A stretch of 42,207 nucleotides of DNA from Oscillospiraceae bacterium (lineage in GTDB: Bacteria; Bacillota; Clostridia; Oscillospirales; Oscillospiraceae): assembly GCA_009783555.1 (NCBI GenBank), contig WRDH01000027.1, positions 1 through 42,207 on the forward strand, read 5' to 3'. The notes below the pieces were generated by a model that was given only the letters and a program-made list of their open reading frames with translations, was not told where the DNA came from and made no database searches. Made by a program: the position numbers and the translations under genes. Shown piece after piece: positions 6,884 to 14,738 of the stretch (positions are counted from its first letter, which is position 1; every line of letters starts with the position of its first letter).

Positions 6884-9628
6884 ATGAAAAAGCATCAATT
6901 GAAAAAAAGAATATTTGCAATACTCATATCAATCAGTATGTTGATATCTGCAATCGTAATGATATCAATACCGATTAAGCATGTCAGTGCAGAGGGATCA
7001 CACCCTCCGGTATACGCAGAACCTATCATGCTGTCAACTGACGATGACGATAAAAAAGACAGTGAGAACAGTGAAAATATTGAAAACACTGAAAGCATCG
7101 AAAATATTGAAAGCACTGAAAGCATCGAGGATATTGAGGGCACTGAAAACATCGAGGATATTGAGGGCACTGAAAACATCGAGGATATTGAGGGCACTGA
7201 AAACATCGAGGATATTGAGGGCACTGAAAACATCGAGGATATTAATGAAAACAATATTATAGATTCAATGGATGATGAGGCAATAGATAACGACACAGAG
7301 AACATCGAGAAAACAGATAATAACGATGCAAGCGATATTAGTGACAATGTGGAGCACAATACAGATAACCATGCCGAAAGCGATGTCTGTGACAACTCAG
7401 AATGTGAATATTGCGAAGGGGAGTGCATATGCGATGACATTGACCGCTCAATGCTGCGCAGCGAAATCCTTATAGCTTCCAACGTCAATAATTTTCTCTT
7501 GCTCAACAACATAATAAATGCAGACATAACAACAAACCAAGCAGCAAACTTTGGAGCCGGTGCCGATGCCGATACGATTAATGAAGCTATCAAAGAGGGG
7601 ACTCCGGTTGTAATTCGGATAAGCACCGGTTTTGCGTTTACTTCAACAATCACGATTGAGGAAAATCGTGACATAACGATAGTTTCGCAAACCGGTCTTC
7701 ATGCATTGCAGACAAGAGGGAATTTCCGTCATTTTGTCATCAAACAAAACGCAGAGCTGACGCTGCAAAGCATTATAATAAGAGCAGACATCTGGGTACA
7801 CCCAACCTACGCACTAACGCGAGGCGGGATTACCGTAGATGGAGGCAAACTGACTGCAAATGCCGGAGCGGAAATAAACAACAACCTCTACAACGAAGGT
7901 GCCGATGGCGGCGGTGGCGTGACTATATTCAGCGGCGAGTTCATAATGAATAAAGGCAGCAAGGTTACCGGCAACCGTGCAAACCCGTCTGCCGGTCCGG
8001 AGCGTGGCGGCGGCGGGGTATATGTCGGCGAAAATGGCAGATTCATACTGGATGGCGGCGAAATAATCAACAATCTCTCGACACCGGAGGTGAGCACTAC
8101 CCACTTTCTTCACACAGGCGGCGGAGGCGTATATGTACAAGGCTACTTTGAGTTTAGAGACGGCAAAATCGAAAACAACAGAACTGTCCCGGCTCGCGGA
8201 AATCAAAACGGCGGCGGCGGTGTCTTCGTAGGCGAAACCGGCACAATGGTGATGTACAACGGGCTTATAACCCGAAACCGCGGAGATCGTGAAGCAACTT
8301 CAATTTGGTCAGGCGGCGGAGGCATATTTGCTGAAGGAACAGTAGAAATGCACGGCGGACGCATACACAATAATTTTACGAACTGGGAAGGCGGCGGCGT
8401 ATTTCTTTCCCCGTCGGGTTTGTTCACTATGTACGAGGGTGAAATCACGGATAATGTAACCGAAAACTCCACCAGCGGGCATGGCGGTGCCGGAGTACTT
8501 ATCATGGGTGGTCGGTTTATTACAGCAAACCCTCCCGGTGAAGTTACTGAAAAAATTATCAGAGGCAATCGCTCAGCCAGTAACGCAGGCGCATTTTCCG
8601 TGCGGGGGAATATGCACGGGTCTTTCATGAGTGACGGCATTTTAACAATAGTCGACGGAACGGTAATTACCGGAAACCGTGCCAACGCAGGTGCAAGTGC
8701 AAATATTGAAACCTCGATAGGCGGGGCAATTATGATCGTCGGCGATGCGATAGTAAACCTGTACGGCGGTGAGATATATAATAATGTCGGGGGCAATAGT
8801 AAAAGCATAACCTGGGTCGAAGGCACGATTAATGTAAAAGGCAATCCGAGAGTTGGCAGAACTAACGATACTGATTCTATCCACCGGTACAACCAAAGTA
8901 CCAATCCCGACCAGGTCATTAATATTGTCGGACCGCTTGGGAGAAATGCTCATATTAATGTACGTGATCTTGTTCATGACAAGGGAAGACCAAACAATTC
9001 GGAAAACGAGCTGACTGTAATTGCCGAAAGAGAATCCGGAAACGCAACAAACAGTGACGCAGAGGCTTTCCACTACATGGGAACAGGCAATCCGAGAAAT
9101 ACATGGCGGGTACTGCCGCATACCCCAAACAGAGATAAACGTTTAGTATTGAGCCAGACACCCACCGGTTTCGCTCTTCTCCGTGTACCCGACGATATCC
9201 ATTTTGGAGAGAGACCGCTGCTTACGACGAATCTTGTCGGACCGTACGGTGATGCTCCGAAAGCGAGCGATGTATTGTCGGACTTTGATGAAGGTGTAGA
9301 AAACTGGCACTACGGTTTTGAAGTCATAAATACAATTTACAATAACTGGTCTTTGGTTTTACAAGCAACTCCCTTTACAAACAGAGACGGCATAATCGGA
9401 GCAACTCCGATTGCCGTTAGCAAAGATACGGATAACCCCGAAACGACAGACCTCTCCTCGACCCATCTGACAGTAACCACAAAAAGAAACGAAAGAGGAG
9501 AGAGCATAAAATGGCATTGGACACAATTAGATTATAAGATAGAGGCACAGACAGCACTCGACACCGTAGCAGAAGGCGAGTTCCAATCCGTATTCACATG
9601 GACGTTACAGATTATTCCGACAGGATAA
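6884..9628 (+). CDS. Secreted beta-helix protein with C-terminal WxL domain (paralogue 1)
   Basis: A 914-residue product; ribosome site AGGAAGTG before ATG 6884. Residues 1-36 are a signal peptide (KRIFAILISISMLISAIVM, cleavage near HVSA-E). Residues about 50-135 are a low-complexity acidic linker built from a 9-residue unit (GTENIEDIE) repeated about four times, followed by one Cys-rich unit (CEYCEGECICDD). Residues about 300-640 are Gly-rich right-handed beta-helix coils (GGGGVYVGENGRFILDGGEI, GGGVFVGETGTMVMYNG). The C-terminus carries both marks of a WxL domain: NNWSLVLQ (Trp822) and VFTWTLQIIPTG (Trp906). WxL domains bind peptidoglycan non-covalently, so this is probably a wall-associated adhesin or polysaccharide-binding protein. 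First of four tandem paralogues. Confidence 0.85.
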   Translation: MKKHQLKKRIFAILISISMLISAIVMISIPIKHVSAEGSHPPVYAEPIMLSTDDDDKKDSENSENIENTESIENIESTESIEDIEGTENIEDIEGTENIEDIEGTENIEDIEGTENIEDINENNIIDSMDDEAIDNDTENIEKTDNNDASDISDNVEHNTDNHAESDVCDNSECEYCEGECICDDIDRSMLRSEILIASNVNNFLLLNNIINADITTNQAANFGAGADADTINEAIKEGTPVVIRISTGFAFTSTITIEENRDITIVSQTGLHALQTRGNFRHFVIKQNAELTLQSIIIRADIWVHPTYALTRGGITVDGGKLTANAGAEINNNLYNEGADGGGGVTIFSGEFIMNKGSKVTGNRANPSAGPERGGGGVYVGENGRFILDGGEIINNLSTPEVSTTHFLHTGGGGVYVQGYFEFRDGKIENNRTVPARGNQNGGGGVFVGETGTMVMYNGLITRNRGDREATSIWSGGGGIFAEGTVEMHGGRIHNNFTNWEGGGVFLSPSGLFTMYEGEITDNVTENSTSGHGGAGVLIMGGRFITANPPGEVTEKIIRGNRSASNAGAFSVRGNMHGSFMSDGILTIVDGTVITGNRANAGASANIETSIGGAIMIVGDAIVNLYGGEIYNNVGGNSKSITWVEGTINVKGNPRVGRTNDTDSIHRYNQSTNPDQVINIVGPLGRNAHINVRDLVHDKGRPNNSENELTVIAERESGNATNSDAEAFHYMGTGNPRNTWRVLPHTPNRDKRLVLSQTPTGFALLRVPDDIHFGERPLLTTNLVGPYGDAPKASDVLSDFDEGVENWHYGFEVINTIYNNWSLVLQATPFTNRDGIIGATPIAVSKDTDNPETTDLSSTHLTVTTKRNERGESIKWHWTQLDYKIEAQTALDTVAEGEFQSVFTWTLQIIPTG
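7087..7245 (+). repeat. 27-bp in-frame tandem repeat in the linker of paralogue 1
   Basis: Four near-identical 27-bp units (GAGGATATTGAGGGCACTGA + AAACATC) encode GTENIEDIE, preceded by more diverged ENIE/ESIE units. The very low divergence between units suggests recent slippage expansion. Confidence 0.9.
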
Positions 9629-9633
9629 AATAT

Positions 9634-9677
9634 ACAGGATACTGTGTATCGGATTTTTCGGGAAAAAGTTAAAATGC
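9634..9677 (+). promoter_or_regulatory. Shared WxL-locus promoter box, copy 2
   Basis: The box is identical to that at 6751 (ACAGGATACTGTGTATCG, 9634-9651), with the same 18-nt spacer and TAAAATGC at 9670-9677. The 18-nt spacer sequences differ, so conservation is confined to the two elements. It starts 6 nt after the stop of paralogue 1 and lies about 95 nt before the start of paralogue 2. Confidence 0.72.
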
Positions 9678-9770
9678 GAACATATCTACCCAAAAAATCC
9701 GCATATTTGCCCTTTTAATACTCAAAAAAAGGGCAAATATAGCAACATAACCGTTAAGGAAGGTGACATA

Positions 9771-12098
9771 ATGAAGAAATACTTAACAAAGAAGAGAGTA
9801 TGCGCAATTCTCATATCAATCAGTATGCTGGTATCCACTATCGTGATGATACCGGCACCGATTGCGCATGTCAGTGCTGAGGACTTATACTCCGTTGAAG
9901 AACCGGCGGAATACGTCGATCCTATAATACTGCCTGTGGACGATGACGGCTTTGACGACGACGTTATCGACACAACGTATGACGACGAAAGACAAGGGGA
10001 CAATCCCCCTGTCCTCGATGATACAACGTATGATGACACAACATATGATGACACAACATATGACGATACGATATATACCGACTCAGAGAATACGGACGAA
10101 ATCAGTGACGACATCAGCGACGGCAACGAGAGCAATGCCGGGAGCAACGTTATCGACAACATATATTATTGCGAACTCTACGGCGAAGAAACATGCCTGT
10201 GCGATATTTGCGAATACTGCGAAGAAGAGTGTACATGTGATATTTGCGAATACTGCGAAGAAGAGTGTACATGTGACATTTGTGAATACTGCGAAGAAGA
10301 ATGTACATGCGATGTAATAGATTTATCAATGCTGCGCAGTGATGTCCTTATAGCGACGAAAGTCGACAGATCCAACTATCTCGATAGTATAATCACCGGT
10401 AACGTAAACGCAGCTCAGGCAGTGGACTTTGTGGGTGATTATGATGCTGATACGATTAATGCCGCAATCAAAGCCGGAACCCCTGTCATAGGCATTATAA
10501 GCGTTGGATTCTTTTTACATAAAGAAATCACAATTCCGAGCGGTCATAATATAATTCTCACTTCTGAAGAAAGCCAGTATGATTTTCCACTGGGCATGAT
10601 TATGAACTTCCGACACTTTGTTATAGAGCCGGGTGCAACATTAACATTGCATAAAGCAGTATTAGCTGCTTTTGTATCACAACACCCCTTGACCGTCGGT
10701 GCTAACGCTGTGCGCGGAGGTGTACTGGTAAATGGCGGTACTCTTATTATGGAAGATGGTGCGGAAATAAGATTCAATCATAACAGAAGTGCCGACGGCG
10801 GCGGTGGTGGTTTGACCATAATCAGCGGCGAAGCCATAATGAATGGCGGAGAGATAAAAGGCAACCGCTCAACCTCCGGCAACAGCAATTATCGCGGCGG
10901 CGGCGGCGTGTATGTAGGACCAAACGGCAAGTTCACGATGACCGGCGGCTTGATAGATAACAACCTTGTAGCAGCCAGCACCGGTTCCGACGCCAATCTT
11001 ACGGGCGGCGGTGGTGTATATGTAGAAGGCGAGTTTAATTTTACCGGCGGAACAATTATGAGAAACCGGACTAATCAGGTTGCGGGAATTCAGCATGGCG
11101 GCGGCGGTGTTTTTGTTGCACCCGGAGGGCGCTTCACAATGTCCAATGGTGTTATCGCAAATAATACATCAGACTCAGTTGGCGGAGCGATTTTACTTAG
11201 AGACAATGCGACTCTAAACCTGCACGGCGGCGCGATATACGGAAATAACGCAGGCAACAGCAAAGGTATTACCTGGTTTGGCGGCACAATTAATATCAGT
11301 GGCAATCCGATAGTCGGATACAACAATAATGACGATTATATTGACCGGTTTACAACAACTAATGATCCTAATCAGATTATAAATATTGTAGGACCGCTGG
11401 GGAATAATGCTCGTATTAATATACGGGAGCATACAGGTGACAGGGCAAGGTCGGAAGATGTGGAAACAGGGCTGACAGTAATCGCACGTATGAACACGGA
11501 ACTTGGAAATGCAAACAACCATGAGGCACAACGCTTCCATTATCTGGGTACCGGTGATCCGAGAAGTACATGGTATGTCATACCTCGTAACCCCGGTAAT
11601 GACCCTGATTTGATACTGTACCAGCCGCCGGTTTCCACAAAGTTTGCTCTTCTCCGTGTACCCGACAATATTCACTTTGGGGAAAGATCACTGCTTACGA
11701 CGACTCTTGTCGGACCATACGGCGATGCTCCTAGGGCGAGCAATGTCGTGTCAGACTACCTTGAAGGCGCGGAAAAGTGGAGTTACGGCTTTGAAATAGA
11801 AAACACAGAGCATGACAACTGGACTTTGACATTGCAAACAGTTCCATTTAGAAACTCAGCCGGAGTAATCGGAGCAAATCCGGTCGCTATCCGCAAGAAC
11901 GTTAACAATCCGGCTCCGATAGATCTTAACTCTACACCGCTGAGAGTAATCACAATAACTGACATAAAAGGCGATAGCATAAAATGGCACTGGACACAAC
12001 TGGACTACAGAATAGAGGCACAAACAGCACTCAACACCGTAATTGCAGATAATTTTCAATCGGTGTTCACATGGACATTGCAGGATGTCCCAACGTAA
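9771..12098 (+). CDS. Secreted beta-helix protein with C-terminal WxL domain (paralogue 2)
   Basis: A 775-residue product; ribosome site AAGGAAGGTG before ATG 9771. Signal peptide residues 1-36 (CAILISISMLVSTIVMIPAP, cleavage near HVSA-E). An acidic linker with TTYDD repeats includes DERQGDNPPVLD, which is encoded by a palindromic repeat copy. Residues about 140-182 carry three exact Cys-rich units (CDICEYCEEECT). Residues about 270-500 are beta-helix coils (GGGGVYVGPNGKFTMTGG, GGGGVFVAPGGRFTMSNG). The C-terminal WxL domain has DNWTLTLQ (Trp684) and VFTWTLQDVPT (Trp768). Expected on the cell wall. It has its own promoter box at 9634. Confidence 0.87.
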   Translation: MKKYLTKKRVCAILISISMLVSTIVMIPAPIAHVSAEDLYSVEEPAEYVDPIILPVDDDGFDDDVIDTTYDDERQGDNPPVLDDTTYDDTTYDDTTYDDTIYTDSENTDEISDDISDGNESNAGSNVIDNIYYCELYGEETCLCDICEYCEEECTCDICEYCEEECTCDICEYCEEECTCDVIDLSMLRSDVLIATKVDRSNYLDSIITGNVNAAQAVDFVGDYDADTINAAIKAGTPVIGIISVGFFLHKEITIPSGHNIILTSEESQYDFPLGMIMNFRHFVIEPGATLTLHKAVLAAFVSQHPLTVGANAVRGGVLVNGGTLIMEDGAEIRFNHNRSADGGGGGLTIISGEAIMNGGEIKGNRSTSGNSNYRGGGGVYVGPNGKFTMTGGLIDNNLVAASTGSDANLTGGGGVYVEGEFNFTGGTIMRNRTNQVAGIQHGGGGVFVAPGGRFTMSNGVIANNTSDSVGGAILLRDNATLNLHGGAIYGNNAGNSKGITWFGGTINISGNPIVGYNNNDDYIDRFTTTNDPNQIINIVGPLGNNARINIREHTGDRARSEDVETGLTVIARMNTELGNANNHEAQRFHYLGTGDPRSTWYVIPRNPGNDPDLILYQPPVSTKFALLRVPDNIHFGERSLLTTTLVGPYGDAPRASNVVSDYLEGAEKWSYGFEIENTEHDNWTLTLQTVPFRNSAGVIGANPVAIRKNVNNPAPIDLNSTPLRVITITDIKGDSIKWHWTQLDYRIEAQTALNTVIADNFQSVFTWTLQDVPT
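9989..10017. repeat. Palindromic repeat copy in frame within paralogue 2
   Basis: A copy with core AAGACAAGGGGACAATCC and end CCTGTCCT, a near-perfect hairpin. It is read in frame as RQGDNPPVL between linker residues, with no frameshift or stop. Confidence 0.88.
10196..10313 (+). repeat. 36-bp in-frame tandem repeat encoding Cys-rich units
   Basis: Three 36-bp units encode CDICEYCEEECT. The same unit recurs in paralogue 3 (near 12860-12935) and paralogue 4 (near 15226-15335). Four Cys occur per 12 residues. Confidence 0.9.
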
Positions 12099-12099
12099 C

Positions 12100-12255
12100 A
12101 AGACAGGGGGACGGTTCATAAGACAAGGGGACGGTTCATCTGTCCTAAATATAGATGAACTATCCACTTTGTCCTAGGGAATGCAACAAGACAGATGAAC
12201 CGTCCCCCCGTCCTGGAGACTGCTCCCCAAGACAGATGAACCGCCCCCCTGTCCT
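12100..12255. repeat. Dispersed palindromic repeat cluster, about five copies
   Basis: A truncated copy (12100-12120) fused to a full one (12120-12147), then a decayed copy (about 12152-12176) and two copies in the opposite orientation (12187-12214, 12229-12255). They fill almost the whole gap between paralogues 2 and 3. No shared promoter box is seen here. Confidence 0.88.
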
Positions 12256-12282
12256 CAAACATATCTTAAGAAGGTGATAGTA

Positions 12283-14721
12283 ATGAAAAAACATCTATCT
12301 AAAAAACGAATATATGCAATTCTCATATCAATCAGTATGCTGGTATCTTCTATTGTGATGATACCAATACCGATTGCGCATGTCAGCGCGGAGGATTTAT
12401 ACTCTGCGGAAACACCGGCGGAATACGCAGAACCCATCACATTGACAGTTGACGATGATGGCGAAAGCATCGATTTAAACACAAATGATGATGACACAAC
12501 TTACAACGACATAAGTGATATATACGACATCAGTGACGATGGCGAAGGCTATGATGAAAACAACCACGAAAGCAACCACGGGAGCAGCGACGGGAGCAGC
12601 GATAGTGACAGCACGATTTGTGAGTATTGCGAAGAAGACGTATATGTATGTGAACATAGCGATATCCGGCAGTGTACGATTTGCAACGAAGACGTGTGTG
12701 TGTGCAATACCGATGGCGGCACGGACAACGATACCATCCAATATGCTGAAACTGAATCTTACGCTATATGCTATTTATGCGGCGATAAGTGCGGCGATAA
12801 ATGCAGTGATATGTGTGGCGAAATGTGTGGTGAGGCATGTGGCGAAGAAGCATGTCTGTGCGATATATGCGAATACTGCGAAGAAGAGTGTACATGTGAC
12901 ATTTGTGAATACTGCGAAGGCGAATGCACATGCGATGTAATAGATTTTTCAAAGATACGCGGCGGAGTCCTTATAGCTACGGATATCAATAGGTTTAACT
13001 ATCTCGAAAATGTAATCGCCGGTAACGTAAACGAAGCCCAGGCAGCCGACTTTGTTGGTGATGCCAACGCCGTAACGATCAACGCCGCAATCAAAGCGGG
13101 AACCCCTGTCATAGCGCAGATAAGCTCCGGCTTCATACTTATGGACACTATCACGGTTCCGGGCGGTCATAATATAATAATCAATTCCGAAAGCGGTAAT
13201 TTTCCGCTGACCATGCTCAGAGACATCCGGCACTTTATTATAGATCCGGGTGCAACATTGACGTTGCAAAGTGCACATTTAAGTGCTTTTCAATCGCCAA
13301 ACCCCGCAGTTGTCGATGCCGGCAGTATGCGCGGCGGGATAACGGTAGATGGCGGCACTCTTATTATTGAAAATGGTACGCGAATAATAAATAACCACAA
13401 CAGAAGTGCCAATGACGGCGGTGGCGCTTTGACCATAAATAGCGGCCAAGTCATAATGAATGGCGGCGAGATTACAGGCAACCGTGCAACCACCGGTAAC
13501 GGCGGTCATCGCGGCGGCGGCGGAGTGCTTGTCGGACCGGGCGGCAGCTTCACGATGAACGGCGGCATAATAGATAATAACAATGCGGTATTCGGCGGTA
13601 GCTCCGGTGGCATTCTTACAGGCGGCGGAGGTGTATATGTACTCGGTCAATTTATTCTGAACGACGGAACAATCTCGAACAATAAAACCAACCATGCTCC
13701 GGGACCTCAACATGGCGGCGGCGGTGTTTTCATTGCTCCGGGTGGCAGCTTTACAATACACAAGGGTGTCATCACAAATAATACATCCGAATCATTAGGG
13801 GGAGTAATTATACTTAGCGACAATGCGACTCTGAACCTGTACGGCGGCGGGGTATACGGTAATAATGCAGGCAACAGCAAGGGTATTACCTGGGTCGGCG
13901 GCACAATCAATCTCAGAAACCATCCGATAGTCGGATACAACGATAATGACGATTATATACACCGCTACACAACAACAAATAATCCAAATCAAATTATAAA
14001 TCTTGTAGGACCGGTTGGGAATTTTGCCCGTATTAATATACGCGATCATATAACCGACATTGGAAGACCGGATTATACGGACGACTTGACAGTAATCGCC
14101 CGCATGATACCGGGAGGGTTTGCATCCGCTAGAGTAGCAAGCCAATTTCACTACCTGAACAATAGCGAGGTAAAAACCGGATGGCGTGTAGCAGCGCGTG
14201 ACCCCGGTAATAATAACCTTGATTTAATATTGGAACGGATACCGGACACCTCAAGATTCGCATTTATCATGACTCCTGACGATATCTATTTTGGGGAAAG
14301 AGACCTGTATACAACGAACCTTGCAGGACCGTACGGAGATGCGCCGGGAGCGAGCAATGTGGAAGCAGACTATGCAAGCGGGGGTCCGAACGGGTATGAG
14401 AATTGGCTTTACAGGTTTATGGTTGTTAATACAAGGTATGATGTCTGGTCTATGACACTGCAAACAACACCATTTGTAACCACGGACGGTATAGTAGGAG
14501 CAATCCCGGTGGCACTGCGAAACGGCGAAAGTGATCCAACCCCGATAGATCTTACTTCGGCTCCGCTCCAAGTATTTTCAAGTGACATCAAAAATGCAAT
14601 CCTGGTGTGGCACTGGACCCAATTGCAATACAGAATAGAGGCACAAACAAAAATGGACACGGTAGTACCCGGCGACTACAAATCAGTATTTACCTGGACA
14701 TTGCAGGATGTGCCAACATAA
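12283..14721 (+). CDS. Secreted beta-helix protein with C-terminal WxL domain (paralogue 3)
   Basis: About 812 residues from ATG 12283 (ribosome site AAGAAGGTG at 12269-12276; an in-frame GTG at 12274 overlaps it and is rejected). Signal peptide residues 1-36. This paralogue has the largest Cys-rich region (residues about 105-225): CEYCEEDVYVCEH, CTICNEDVCVCN, a run of CGDKC/CGEMC units, then two CDICEYCEEECT-type units. Beta-helix coils follow (GGGGVLVGPGGSFTMNGG, GGGGVFIAPGGSFTIHKG). In the C-terminal WxL domain the first motif is altered to VWSMTLQ (Trp722, Met for Leu) while the second is intact, FTWTLQDVPT (Trp805). Wall-associated role inferred. Probably co-transcribed with paralogue 4, 17 nt downstream. 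Confidence 0.86.
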   Translation: MKKHLSKKRIYAILISISMLVSSIVMIPIPIAHVSAEDLYSAETPAEYAEPITLTVDDDGESIDLNTNDDDTTYNDISDIYDISDDGEGYDENNHESNHGSSDGSSDSDSTICEYCEEDVYVCEHSDIRQCTICNEDVCVCNTDGGTDNDTIQYAETESYAICYLCGDKCGDKCSDMCGEMCGEACGEEACLCDICEYCEEECTCDICEYCEGECTCDVIDFSKIRGGVLIATDINRFNYLENVIAGNVNEAQAADFVGDANAVTINAAIKAGTPVIAQISSGFILMDTITVPGGHNIIINSESGNFPLTMLRDIRHFIIDPGATLTLQSAHLSAFQSPNPAVVDAGSMRGGITVDGGTLIIENGTRIINNHNRSANDGGGALTINSGQVIMNGGEITGNRATTGNGGHRGGGGVLVGPGGSFTMNGGIIDNNNAVFGGSSGGILTGGGGVYVLGQFILNDGTISNNKTNHAPGPQHGGGGVFIAPGGSFTIHKGVITNNTSESLGGVIILSDNATLNLYGGGVYGNNAGNSKGITWVGGTINLRNHPIVGYNDNDDYIHRYTTTNNPNQIINLVGPVGNFARINIRDHITDIGRPDYTDDLTVIARMIPGGFASARVASQFHYLNNSEVKTGWRVAARDPGNNNLDLILERIPDTSRFAFIMTPDDIYFGERDLYTTNLAGPYGDAPGASNVEADYASGGPNGYENWLYRFMVVNTRYDVWSMTLQTTPFVTTDGIVGAIPVALRNGESDPTPIDLTSAPLQVFSSDIKNAILVWHWTQLQYRIEAQTKMDTVVPGDYKSVFTWTLQDVPT

Positions 14722-14738
14722 CTTAAGAAGGTGAAGTA

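Noticed and set aside
6895..7674. Long open frame on the minus strand opposite the first WxL gene
   Set aside because: It is a by-product of the repetitive acidic linker and codon bias; no ribosome site, Ser/Ile-rich composition, and the plus frame has a clear signal peptide and domains.
10196..10313. 36-bp direct repeats that could be mistaken for a CRISPR array
   Set aside because: The units are contiguous with no unique spacers, are read in frame as CDICEYCEEECT, and recur in two paralogous genes; no cas genes are present.
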